DNA from: Candidatus Magasanikiibacteriota bacterium
GTDB taxonomy: Bacteria; Patescibacteria; ABY1; Magasanikbacterales; 2-02-FULL-50-9b
DNA: 64,000 nucleotides
Direction of reading: 5' to 3'
Assembly: GCA_903893485.1 (NCBI GenBank)
Contig: CAITMK010000001.1
Span: 1 to 64,000 of the forward strand
A program made the translations under genes and the position numbers. Positions 1-7,913 of this stretch are shown piece by piece; the stretch's first letter is position 1, and each line of letters starts with the position of its first letter. The notes beneath the pieces were generated by a model. It was not told the origin of the DNA and did no database searches. It was given only the letters and a program-made list of their open reading frames with translations.

Positions 1-147
1 GACGTCACCCACAAAAATGATACGGTCATCGCGGCACTCAAAAAGCGCTATGATGCGGATGTATTGACCACTACTAGTTCAACACCCGCGGCAAACATTG
101 ACATAATCCTCATTTTAGGGGAGAATGCAAAGGATATAGCACCCTAA
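1..147 (+). CDS. LCP-family protein, C-terminal end (LytR_C-like domain), 5'-partial
   Basis: An open frame enters at base 1 and ends with TAA at 145-147 (48 residues visible). The final residues, a short beta-strand-like segment IDIILILGENA after a KKRYDADV stretch, resemble the LytR_C domain at the end of LytR-CpsA-Psr proteins, which attach glycopolymers to the wall or act in wall regulation. The catalytic LCP domain would lie upstream of the window. der starts one base after the stop, so the two are probably co-transcribed. The family call rests on this short tail only. Confidence 0.55.
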   Translation, partial: DVTHKNDTVIAALKKRYDADVLTTTSSTPAANIDIILILGENAKDIAP

Positions 148-148
148 T

Positions 149-1522
149 ATGACCGATATTGAACGCCGCCCAGAACTTGTTGACCTTCGCCTCCCTACTA
201 TTGCACTTGTGGGCCGTGTTAATGTTGGTAAATCAACCCTTTTTAATCGCATCGTCGAAAAACGCCAAGCCGTGGTTTCGGATATTCCTGGCACCACTCG
301 AACACGTAACATTGGTATTTTTACCTGGCGCGGTGCGCAGGCGCGCATTATCGACGCGGGTGGTCTTACCTTTCATAACGACCAACCTTTTGAGAAAGAA
401 ATTTTGGAACAAACCAAAATGGCACTTCATGAAGCTGACATTGTCTTTTTTGTGATTGACGTGCGTGAAGGTGTGTTTGTACAAGAACGCGAAATTGCAA
501 AATTTTTGCGCAAACAAAAATTGCCCGTCATGCTCATTGCAAATAAAACCGATGCACCACGCGACCAGGTATTGGTTCACAACGGTGAATTTTTGCAACT
601 TGGTTTTGGCGCGCCACACGCCGTATCTTCACTGAACGGTGTTGGTGTTGGTGACGTACTTGATCAAGCCTTTAAAGTTTTTAACAAAGGTGCACTTCGT
701 CCAAAACAAATTAAAATTAAACCAGACATTAAAGTTGCAATTTTGGGCAAACCAAACGTTGGCAAATCTACTTTGCTTAACCAAATTGCAGGCACGGACA
801 TGGTAATCACTTCACCCGAAGCGCACACCACCCGCGAAACTTTTGACATGCTTGTTAAGTGGAACGACAAATACGTTTCATTTTTGGATACCGCTGGTAT
901 TCGCAAGAAAGCAAAAGTTGACGATGGCTTAGAACGCATTGGCGTAAGCCAAAGTATATACAACATGCAATCAGCCGACGTGGTTATGTTGGTGATCGAC
1001 GCAACCGATCCTGTTTCAGTACAGGAAAAAGTGTTGGCACGTCTCATCGATGAAAAACGTCGCAGCTTAATTGTCCTGGTGAATAAATGGGATTTGATCG
1101 CCGACAAAAGCGAAGAAAATCGTTTGAAATTTATTGATGCATTAAATGCATATTACCCACACATTGCACATGCAGAAATTCTTTTTGTGTCCGCAAAAAG
1201 TGGTTACAAAATTCATCAGCTGTTTGAACTCATCACCGCATGTTACGAAGCGCGTCACAAAGAAATCGATGTGCACACGCTCGACACCTTCATGCGCCAA
1301 CTCATTTCGAAGCATAAACCACAGCGTGGTATTGGTTCAGCGCCACCAAAAATTTACGCACTCAAACAACTTGCAACCGATCCACCAGAATTCCAAATCA
1401 GTGTAAAAGCGCGTACCAGTTTAAATTCGGGCTACATTAAATTCGTAGAACGTGCACTTCGCGAACAATTTGGTTTTGTTGGTACGCCAATTAAAATGTA
1501 TACTAAAAAGATCAAGCAATAA
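149..1522 (+). CDS. der: Ribosome-assembly GTPase Der (EngA)
   Basis: Double-GTPase protein of 457 aa that acts in 50S subunit maturation. Two consecutive G domains are visible: G1 loops GRVNVGKST (about residues 22-30) and GKPNVGKST (about 200-208), G3 motifs DAGG and DTAG, and G4 motifs NKTD and NKWD. A KH-like C-terminal domain follows, ending KMYTKKIKQ. Length and domain order are normal for Der. The start at 149 lies one base after the upstream stop with no Shine-Dalgarno site. First of a compact run der-pth-dprA-topA. Confidence 0.96.
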   Translation: MTDIERRPELVDLRLPTIALVGRVNVGKSTLFNRIVEKRQAVVSDIPGTTRTRNIGIFTWRGAQARIIDAGGLTFHNDQPFEKEILEQTKMALHEADIVFFVIDVREGVFVQEREIAKFLRKQKLPVMLIANKTDAPRDQVLVHNGEFLQLGFGAPHAVSSLNGVGVGDVLDQAFKVFNKGALRPKQIKIKPDIKVAILGKPNVGKSTLLNQIAGTDMVITSPEAHTTRETFDMLVKWNDKYVSFLDTAGIRKKAKVDDGLERIGVSQSIYNMQSADVVMLVIDATDPVSVQEKVLARLIDEKRRSLIVLVNKWDLIADKSEENRLKFIDALNAYYPHIAHAEILFVSAKSGYKIHQLFELITACYEARHKEIDVHTLDTFMRQLISKHKPQRGIGSAPPKIYALKQLATDPPEFQISVKARTSLNSGYIKFVERALREQFGFVGTPIKMYTKKIKQ

Positions 1523-1528
1523 TTTTGT

Positions 1529-2002
1529 ATGTGGCTCATTGTTGGCCTTGGCAATCCTGGCGCGCAGTACGACCGAACGCGACACAATATTGGTTTCCGT
1601 GCCGTAGATTTTTTATCAGAAAAAAATTTGGTTGCAGGCGAAAAAATTATTTTTCTCAAGCCGCAAGACTTCATGAATTTATCTGGCCGCGCGGTTGCAG
1701 AAAAAATTAATTTCTACAAAATTCCTCATGATCATTTAGTTGTGATTCATGACGATTTGGATTTTACATTTGGCGCCGTGAAAGCGCAGTTCGATCGATC
1801 AGCTGCTGGTCACAACGGCATCATCGACATCATCGAAAAAATTGGCGGTCAAGATTTTCACCGCATTCGCGTTGGCATTGGTCCACAAACTGGCGCCGCA
1901 GAAAATTTTGTATTACAACCCTTCACCACCGAAGAAGAAAAGCAATTTCCAGAAATATTTGACAAAGTTTTGAGCCTCGTGCAAGATATCGTCAAGATTT
2001 AA
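1529..2002 (+). CDS. pth: Peptidyl-tRNA hydrolase
   Basis: Cleaves peptidyl-tRNA released from stalled ribosomes. The Pth signatures are present: GLGNPG at the N-terminus (substrate-binding Asn), TRHNIGF with the catalytic His, FMNLSG, HDDLD with the Asp that assists the His, and GHNG. At 157 aa it is shorter than the usual 185-195: part of the segment between TRHNIGF and KPQDFMN is trimmed and the C-terminal tail is short. It starts 6 bases after der. Confidence 0.95.
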   Translation: MWLIVGLGNPGAQYDRTRHNIGFRAVDFLSEKNLVAGEKIIFLKPQDFMNLSGRAVAEKINFYKIPHDHLVVIHDDLDFTFGAVKAQFDRSAAGHNGIIDIIEKIGGQDFHRIRVGIGPQTGAAENFVLQPFTTEEEKQFPEIFDKVLSLVQDIVKI

Positions 2003-2017
2003 AAACTTAAAAACACT

Positions 2018-2890
2018 ATGCAAGGAGGAGCATCGTCTGTTTTGTGTATCGAATTTTCTGATTCACGGTATCCAGCGCAACTGCGCGAGATCACGGATCC
2101 GCCAATGCAGTTATATGTACGCGGCAATCCGGATGTATTATCCGGTCCAATTATCAGCATCGTCGGTTCGCGCAAAAGTTCTGTGTATGGCCACAAGGTG
2201 GTATGCGAATTTGTGCCGCGCCTATTGCCAGCCGCTGCAATTTGCTCCGGTCTTGCGCTTGGTATCGATTCCGCAGCCCATGCCGCAACGCTGGAAAATA
2301 AAGGAATTACCATTGCCGTTTTGGGCAGCGGCGTTGACGACGAAAATATTTATCCCAAAAGTCATTTGCGTTTAGCGCATCGCATTATTGCAAGCGGCGG
2401 CTGTGTAATTTCGGAATATCCGTGCGGTACACAAGCGTTTAAAAGTCAGTTCCCCGCTCGCAACAGAATTATCGCCGGGCTAGCGCGCGCAATTGTAATT
2501 GTTGAAGCCGACGAAGATTCCGGCACCATGATCACTGCCAATCGCGCGCTGGATTATAACCGCGATGTATTTGCGGTTCCCGGATCAGTATTTTCACCTA
2601 CGTCACGTGGCACACACAAACTTCTTTCAAGCGGCGCACGCATCGCAGCATCGCCTGAACACATTTTGCAGGCGCTACAATTTGAGATTCCACCAGCACT
2701 GCAACAGCAACGATTACTGCTTGCACCCGATGAATCTGAGCTTTTTAAACAGCTTTCATCCGAACCAATTTCACTCGACGCACTTGCCCAAAAACTTAAT
2801 CGTCCAATCATTGAAATCGCGCAAATCATGATGAGATTGGAGTTGCTTGGGGCTGTCACGAAAGTGCCTGGACGCGGGTATCTAGTTTGA
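2018..2890 (+). CDS. dprA: DNA-processing protein DprA (Smf)
   Basis: DprA loads RecA onto incoming single-stranded DNA in natural transformation. The Rossmann-like core is visible: GSRKSSVYG phosphate-binding loop, SGLALGIDSAAH, LGSGVD, ARNRIIAGL, EADEDSGT. The C-terminal ~65 residues fit the small winged-helix domain. The N-terminal SAM-like domain common in DprA is missing. Start is uncertain: ATG 2018 has no Shine-Dalgarno site, whereas AGGAGG at 2023-2028 precedes an in-frame TTG at 2042. The stop is TGA. Confidence 0.93.
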   Translation: MQGGASSVLCIEFSDSRYPAQLREITDPPMQLYVRGNPDVLSGPIISIVGSRKSSVYGHKVVCEFVPRLLPAAAICSGLALGIDSAAHAATLENKGITIAVLGSGVDDENIYPKSHLRLAHRIIASGGCVISEYPCGTQAFKSQFPARNRIIAGLARAIVIVEADEDSGTMITANRALDYNRDVFAVPGSVFSPTSRGTHKLLSSGARIAASPEHILQALQFEIPPALQQQRLLLAPDESELFKQLSSEPISLDALAQKLNRPIIEIAQIMMRLELLGAVTKVPGRGYLV

Positions 2891-2915
2891 CAAAACCGCT
2901 AAAAGCGCGTATGTT
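2887..2915 (+). promoter_or_regulatory. Predicted sigma70-type promoter for topA
   Basis: TTGACA (2887-2892), 17-bp spacer, TATGTT (2910-2915). The -35 overlaps the dprA stop. The predicted start of transcription, near 2922, lies about 3 bases before the topA ATG, so the message would be almost leaderless. Confidence 0.6.
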
Positions 2916-2924
2916 CATATACAT

Positions 2925-5066
2925 ATGTCCAAACTTGTTATTGTAGAGTCTCCTACCAAAGCCAAAACGATAGCTAAGTTTTTGGGCAAAGGTTACGTGG
3001 TCGAATCTTCATTCGGCCATATTCGTGATCTGCCAAAATCAAAGCTCGGTGTGGACACCGAACATGATTTCGAAGTGAAATATTTAGTGCCTCGCGACAA
3101 AACTGCGCGCGTAAAAGAATTAAAAAAACTTGCGGCAGCGGCCGATGAAATCTTATTCGCGACAGATGAAGATCGCGAAGGAGAAGCAATTTCATGGCAC
3201 CTTGCGGAAGTGCTCGGCGAAAATCCAGCAAAAATTAAACGCATCACGTTTCACGAAATTACCAAAAAAGCGATCGAACATGCAATCGAACATCCACGCA
3301 AATTAGATTTATACATGGTGGATGCGCAGCAAGCACGCCGCATTGTTGATCGCCTCGTGGGCTATGAACTCTCACCATTTTTATGGAAAAAAGTTCGCGG
3401 TGGGTTATCTGCAGGCCGTGTTCAATCAGTTACCGTACGTCTCATCGTTGAACGCGAACGCGAAATCCAAGCATTCGTTCCGGAAGAATATTGGACCATT
3501 GATGCCCTGCTCCGCGCTGATGCAACAACTTTTGAATCAAAACTTTCTGCAATTAACGGCGAAAAATTAGATAAATTTGCAATCAAAACCGCCGACGAAG
3601 CGCGCGCAATTGAACAAGCACTTGCCAGTGTAAAACTCACCATCGACGCGGTGGAGAAAAAAGGTGCAACTCGCCAAGCACCAGCACCATTTACCACTTC
3701 AACACTTCAGCAAGAGGCTAATCGCCGTCTTGGTGCCACCGCAAAACTCACCATGATGCTTGCGCAGAAGTTATACGAACTTGGTCACATCACCTACATG
3801 CGTACCGACTCGGTAAACATGAGTACTGATTTTCAGGCAGCAGCAGTAAGCTACATTACCAGCACGTTTGGCGCAGAGTACACCACAGGTCCTCGCAGCT
3901 ACACCAGCAAATCAAAAGGCGCGCAAGAAGCCCACGAAGCAATTCGCCCAACAGATGTTACTGCAACCGCGGAACGCCTTGCTTCAACCGGCGTTGACCC
4001 AAAAATGATTAAAATGTACGAACTCATTTGGCGTCGCGCAGTTGCATCCCAAATGTCTGGCGCAGAATTTACCCAGACAGGTATTGATATTTCAGGCACC
4101 GGCACGGACAAGAAAAAATATACCTTCCGTGCAACCGGACAAATCATTAAATTTTCAGGTTTCATGGCCGTGTATCCAGATGCGCAAAAAGAAACGATCA
4201 TGCCGGACGTAAAAGAAGGCCAGGCAATCGGGATTGAATCGCTCAGCGGCGTGCAACATTTTACCGAACCGCCAGCACGATACAGCGACGCATCAATCGT
4301 TAAAGCGCTCGAAGAATACGGCATTGGCCGCCCATCAACCTACGCGCCAACAATTGCAACCGTTATTGATCGCGGCTATGTTGAACGCGATGACCGCCGA
4401 CTCAAACCAACTGAAATCGCGTTTACGGTAACCGATATGCTTGTTGCGCATTTTCCACAAATCACTGATTACGAATTTACCGCGGACATCGAATCACAGC
4501 TCGACGGAATTGCAGAAGGCGAAAAAGAATTAGTGCCCGTGCTCCATCATTTTTACGATCCATTCAAAAAAAATCTGATCGAAAAAACAAAATCAGTTGT
4601 TGCAGAAAAACCAGCTGATATTCCAACCGACGAAATTTGTGACAAGTGTCAAAAACCAATGGTAATCAAAACCGGCCGCTTTGGTAAATTTTTAGCATGT
4701 ACCGGTTATCCTGCGTGTAAAAATACTAAACCTATTTTTGTTCCAAGCGGAGTAAAGTGCCCAGTCTGTAACGAAGGCGACATCATCGAACGTCGCTCAC
4801 GTTTTGGTAAATTATTTTATTCCTGCAGCCGCTATCCAGATTGCAAAAATGCGTATTGGGACAAGCCAACCGGCGAATTATGCACCACGTGTGGTGCCAT
4901 GATCGTCCAACCACTTAAGGGCGAAGCACGATGCAGCAACAAAGAATGTAAAACCAACGAAGGCCGACCAAAAGGCCGCGGCGGATTTAAAAAGAAGGTG
5001 GTTGAACCCGAAGTTGTAGCCGCTGAGCCAGTGAAAAAGAAAAGAGCGCCCCGAAAAAGCAAATAG
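2925..5066 (+). CDS. topA: DNA topoisomerase I (type IA)
   Basis: Relaxes negative supercoils. The N-terminal TOPRIM domain (SKLVIVESPTKAKTIAKFLG, then ATDEDREGEAI) is followed by the type IA core, with the active-site Tyr in ITYMRTDS (about residue 290). The C-terminus carries two clear Cys4 zinc ribbons (CDKCQKP...CTGYPAC and CPVCNEG...CSRYPDC) and a third, shorter one (CTTCG...CSNKEC). It ends in a Lys/Arg-rich tail. The 713-aa length is normal. It has its own promoter overlapping the dprA stop and an intrinsic terminator directly downstream. Confidence 0.97.
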   Translation: MSKLVIVESPTKAKTIAKFLGKGYVVESSFGHIRDLPKSKLGVDTEHDFEVKYLVPRDKTARVKELKKLAAAADEILFATDEDREGEAISWHLAEVLGENPAKIKRITFHEITKKAIEHAIEHPRKLDLYMVDAQQARRIVDRLVGYELSPFLWKKVRGGLSAGRVQSVTVRLIVEREREIQAFVPEEYWTIDALLRADATTFESKLSAINGEKLDKFAIKTADEARAIEQALASVKLTIDAVEKKGATRQAPAPFTTSTLQQEANRRLGATAKLTMMLAQKLYELGHITYMRTDSVNMSTDFQAAAVSYITSTFGAEYTTGPRSYTSKSKGAQEAHEAIRPTDVTATAERLASTGVDPKMIKMYELIWRRAVASQMSGAEFTQTGIDISGTGTDKKKYTFRATGQIIKFSGFMAVYPDAQKETIMPDVKEGQAIGIESLSGVQHFTEPPARYSDASIVKALEEYGIGRPSTYAPTIATVIDRGYVERDDRRLKPTEIAFTVTDMLVAHFPQITDYEFTADIESQLDGIAEGEKELVPVLHHFYDPFKKNLIEKTKSVVAEKPADIPTDEICDKCQKPMVIKTGRFGKFLACTGYPACKNTKPIFVPSGVKCPVCNEGDIIERRSRFGKLFYSCSRYPDCKNAYWDKPTGELCTTCGAMIVQPLKGEARCSNKECKTNEGRPKGRGGFKKKVVEPEVVAAEPVKKKRAPRKSK

Positions 5067-5075
5067 GTACTACAG

Positions 5076-5101
5076 AAAAACCGCCCTTACGGGCGGTTTT
5101 T
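5076..5101 (+). terminator. Intrinsic terminator after topA
   Basis: AAAAACCGCCC, loop TTAC, GGGCGGTTTTT: a perfect stem followed by Ts, 9 bases after the topA stop. It is symmetric and could act in both directions. Confidence 0.9.
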
Positions 5102-5213
5102 CAATGTTTGCGCTACTGATTCAATCCCGTTGGCCTGTAGTGATACGGACCAGGGATGAGCAGCGCGTAGACCAAAATATACCAGAAAAAAATAAGCCTG
5201 GCAAGTATTTTTT

Positions 5214-5364
5214 CTATGGTTTTACGGTGACTCTCTCGGGGGTCATCCGCAGGCGCGGCGGCCCGGAGTCTTGGCCGCGCCAAGACGAGCCGCGTCGAGG
5301 CCGAGCGCAAAATCCCGGCGAGGATTTTGACGCGACCCCCAAGAGAAACTCCGGAAAATCATTG
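5214..5364 (+). repeat. Structured hairpin repeat, copy 1
   Basis: About 150 bp with a conserved core shared with 9060-9200: GGGGTCATCCGCAGGC on the left, GGCCGAGCGCAAAATCCC and GATTTTGACGCGACCCC on the right. The outer arms, CTATGGTTTTACGG on the left and CCGGAAAATCATTG on the right, are imperfect inverted repeats that extend the stem outward. The apical part is GTCTTGGC-cgc-GCCAAGAC, inside GGCGCGGC pairing with GCCGCGTC. A side hairpin AAAATCC...GGATTTT is present. The predicted shape is a three-way junction. The arms and apex differ in sequence from copy 2 but still pair. The coding strand is unknown. Confidence 0.8.
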
Positions 5365-5390
5365 ACACTTTTTACCAATTTTTTTATACT
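5362..5390 (+). promoter_or_regulatory. Predicted strong promoter for a small RNA upstream of the RelA/SpoT gene
   Basis: TTGACA (5362-5367), 17-bp spacer, TATACT (5385-5390). The predicted start is near 5397. The right arm of the hairpin repeat runs up to this -35. A terminator follows within about 80 bases, so this promoter seems not to serve the downstream gene. Confidence 0.6.
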
Positions 5391-5396
5391 GGTACC

Positions 5397-5475
5397 AGTG
5401 ATACGGACCGGCAAAATCACCAATTGTTGGCCCAAAAAAGTCCTGCTTGCAAAACTTGCTCGCACGGGCTTTTTT
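5397..5475 (+). ncRNA. Candidate small RNA or terminated leader (~80 nt)
   Basis: The stretch lies between a near-consensus promoter (5362-5390) and an intrinsic terminator: AAAAAAGTCC (5434-5443) pairs with GGGCTTTTTT (5466-5475), and a second T-run follows. No open reading frame with a start fits inside. A further promoter for the RelA/SpoT gene lies just after the terminator, which favours an independent small RNA over a simple leader. No known family is recognised. Confidence 0.45.
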
Positions 5476-5487
5476 GCTTTTTTACCC

Positions 5488-5516
5488 TTGTCAGGACATC
5501 TTTTTTCCGTTATGCT
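5488..5516 (+). promoter_or_regulatory. Predicted promoter for the RelA/SpoT gene
   Basis: TTGTCA (5488-5493), 17-bp spacer, TATGCT (5511-5516), placing transcription start near 5523, about 15 bases before the ATG at 5538. No Shine-Dalgarno site is seen. Confidence 0.5.
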
Positions 5517-5537
5517 CTGTATTAGATTGTCTTTCAT

Positions 5538-7034
5538 ATGCAACATCCTCAAGATATTCCGCCGCCAGAAAATCCAACTTTGCAATTATTGCTCGATACC
5601 ATTCGTGAACGCCGCCCCACGGCCGATCTCACCATGGTGCAGTTAGCGTACGAATTTGCAGATGCAGCTCACTCCGGGCAAATTCGTAAGTCTGGCGTAC
5701 CATACATCATTCATCCGCTGTGCACTGCCATTACGCTTGCACAAATGAATTTAGATCCAGTGGTGGTAGTTGCCGGTCTTTTGCACGATGTTCCAGAAGA
5801 TACCGCCGTAACAATCGAAGAGCTTGAAAAAAACTTTGGAAAAGAAGTTGCGCATTTAGTTGCAGGCGTTACCAAGCTTGGTAAAATTAAATATCGCGGC
5901 ATCGAACGCTACATCGAAAATTTGCGTAAAATGTTTGTGGCCATGGCCGAGGATATTCGCGTCATCATTATTAAGTTTGCGGATCGCTTGCATAATTTAA
6001 ACACGCTCGAACATTTGCCACCAAAAAAACAATATCGCGTCGCGCTCGAAACTTTGGAAATTTATGCGCCAATCGCGAACCGATTAGGTATGGGGGAAAT
6101 GAAAGGTCAACTCGAAGATTTGTCTTTCAAATATGTGTACCCAAAAGAATATGCATGGGTGCGCGGCTTAGTTGAAGAACGCTCTGAACAAAAAGAAGCA
6201 TACATTAATGAAGTGAGTCAAAAACTTGAAGCGGAATTAGCAAAACAAAATATCCCTGTCGTTTCCGTAAGCGGCCGATTAAAACGTTTGTACAGTTTGT
6301 ACGAAAAATTATTACGTCACGACAAAGACATTGAAAAAATTCATGATTTAGTTGCGCTGCGTGTGATTGTAAAAAATGCCGCGGACTGCTACACCGCACT
6401 GGGCGTGATTCATAATATTTGGCGCCCCATGCCCGGCCGTTTTAAAGATTATATTGCACAACCAAAACCAAATGGGTATCAATCACTGCACACCACGGTT
6501 TTTGCCGAGCAAGGTAAAATTGTTGAATTTCAAATTCGCGATGAAGAGCAAAATATGAACGCCGAATTTGGTATTGCCGCACATTGGGTGTATGACGAAA
6601 CTGGATCAAAAGCAACGAAACAAATTAAGTGGGTGCGCGAATTGGCGGCCGCGGGCGATGCGATGACGCGCCTCAAAGATTTAGAAAATTTAAAAATTGA
6701 TATTTTTGAAAATCGCATTTTTGTGTTTACCCCAAAAGGCGATGTGATTGATTTGCCAGAAAACGCAACGCCCGTTGATTTTGCATTTGCGGTTCACACC
6801 CAAATCGGCAATCAATGTGCGGGCGCGCGCGTGAATGATCGCATTGTAAGTTTGGACCAACCATTAAAATCCGGTGACGTAATCGACATCATTGTTGATA
6901 AATCAAAAAAAGGCCCAAGCGCCGATTGGATTAAATTTGTAAAAACAACTCACGCAAAAACGTGCATCAAACAATATAGCAAAACGTCACTTGCAAATTG
7001 GCTGAAGCGCGCACTACCAACTCGTGGAAAATAA
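5538..7034 (+). CDS. RelA/SpoT-family (p)ppGpp synthetase/hydrolase, short form
   Basis: Makes and degrades the alarmone (p)ppGpp. The N-terminal HD hydrolase domain looks intact: AHSGQIRKSGVPYIIHP, LLHDVPED, FADRLHNLNTL. The synthetase domain follows (GRLKRLYSLYEKL, HDLVALRVIV, RFKDYIAQPKPNGYQSLHTT), then a TGS domain (IFVFTPKGDVIDLP...GDVIDIIV). At 498 aa it stops shortly after TGS and lacks the helical, zinc-finger and ACT/RRM regions of ~700-aa Rel proteins, which link synthesis to stalled ribosomes. It converges with parB; the stops are one base apart. Confidence 0.93.
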   Translation: MQHPQDIPPPENPTLQLLLDTIRERRPTADLTMVQLAYEFADAAHSGQIRKSGVPYIIHPLCTAITLAQMNLDPVVVVAGLLHDVPEDTAVTIEELEKNFGKEVAHLVAGVTKLGKIKYRGIERYIENLRKMFVAMAEDIRVIIIKFADRLHNLNTLEHLPPKKQYRVALETLEIYAPIANRLGMGEMKGQLEDLSFKYVYPKEYAWVRGLVEERSEQKEAYINEVSQKLEAELAKQNIPVVSVSGRLKRLYSLYEKLLRHDKDIEKIHDLVALRVIVKNAADCYTALGVIHNIWRPMPGRFKDYIAQPKPNGYQSLHTTVFAEQGKIVEFQIRDEEQNMNAEFGIAAHWVYDETGSKATKQIKWVRELAAAGDAMTRLKDLENLKIDIFENRIFVFTPKGDVIDLPENATPVDFAFAVHTQIGNQCAGARVNDRIVSLDQPLKSGDVIDIIVDKSKKGPSADWIKFVKTTHAKTCIKQYSKTSLANWLKRALPTRGK

Positions 7035-7035
7035 A

Positions 7036-7908
7036 TTACATTTTTCGCATTCGCGCCACTAAATTTTCCAACTCTTCATTGGAATAAAATTCAATAATAA
7101 TCGTTCCCTTTTCGCCGCGCTTGGTGATGCTCACTTTGGTTCCGAGCGCAGTGCGTAATTCAGATTCTAAATATTGTACGTCCGTTGCTTTTGGACGACT
7201 TGGCATGCGTGTGCGATTTTGTACCGCGGCTTCAACTTCGCGCGTGGTCATTCCTTCACCCAACATACTCGCTAAAACTTCGAGTTGTTCTTTTTCTGAT
7301 GATAAACTAAGCAGCGCGCGCGCTTTGCCCATGGTAATTTTTCCTTGGGTAAGCGCCTCTGCGGCTTGTTCTGGAAGTTCGAGCAAACGCACCATGTTGG
7401 ATACATGCGGGCGCGATTTGCCAACACGCTGGCCGACATCGTCGTAGGTCATGCCAAATTCGTCGTGCAAACGTTTGTAACTATATGCTTCGTCGATTGC
7501 GGACAAATCAACACGCTGCACATTTTCGATAATTGCAAGTTCCAATTTTTCGTGATTACTTGCGGTGCGCACGAGCGCCGGAATCGTAACAAGGCCCGCA
7601 CGTTTTGATGCGCGCAAACGTCGCTCACCAGCAATTAATTCATATCCGCCGTCATTTTTTTCCGTCACGACAATTGGCTGCATCACCCCATGTTCGCGAA
7701 TACTATTTTCAAGTTCGCGTAATTCTTCATCGTTAAATGAACGACGTGGCTGATTTGGATTTGGAAAAATTTGGTCAAGAGGAATTTGCCAAACACGCTC
7801 GCTCGAAAGTTGTGCCGCAGCTATTGGCGCCGTAATTGGCGTTACTGCTGGCGCATCTTTTGGTTTATTTTGTTGAATGATAGATTGTAATCCTCTGCCA
7901 AGTGCCAT
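7036..7908 (-). CDS. parB: Chromosome-partitioning protein ParB (Spo0J family)
   Basis: CTP-dependent DNA clamp that loads at parS for chromosome segregation. The N-terminal MALGRGLQSII motif resembles the ParA-contacting peptide of ParB proteins. The ParB/sulfiredoxin domain contains NPNQPRRSFNDEEL and the CTP-binding GERRLRASKRAG. A helix-turn-helix region follows (TYDDVGQRVGKSRPHVSNMVRLLELP), then a C-terminal dimerisation domain. 290 aa is normal. It lies 5 bases after parA in the same operon. No parS-like palindrome was noticed in the window. Confidence 0.95.
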   Translation of the reverse strand: MALGRGLQSIIQQNKPKDAPAVTPITAPIAAAQLSSERVWQIPLDQIFPNPNQPRRSFNDEELRELENSIREHGVMQPIVVTEKNDGGYELIAGERRLRASKRAGLVTIPALVRTASNHEKLELAIIENVQRVDLSAIDEAYSYKRLHDEFGMTYDDVGQRVGKSRPHVSNMVRLLELPEQAAEALTQGKITMGKARALLSLSSEKEQLEVLASMLGEGMTTREVEAAVQNRTRMPSRPKATDVQYLESELRTALGTKVSITKRGEKGTIIIEFYSNEELENLVARMRKM

Positions 7909-7913
7909 ATTTT

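Noticed and set aside
2888..2890. Recoded UGA (glycine) as in Gracilibacteria or Absconditabacteria
   Set aside because: UGA ends dprA at the expected length and no conserved gene needs UGA read-through.
5113..5310. Minus-strand small membrane protein with tail LIPGPYHYRPTGLNQ
   Set aside because: The end looks protein-like with a hydrophobic segment, but the only start lies inside the hairpin repeat and no promoter or Shine-Dalgarno site is seen. It could be a gene remnant; not supported enough to list.
5139..5409. Target-site duplication of an inserted element
   Set aside because: The 13-base repeats are 30-60 bases away from the hairpin ends and not adjacent to them, and copy 2 has no such flanks.
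5104..5646. 180-aa plus-strand frame between topA and the RelA/SpoT gene
   Set aside because: It runs through the hairpin repeat, a promoter and a terminator, and overlaps the RelA/SpoT start; the translation is low-complexity and unlike protein.
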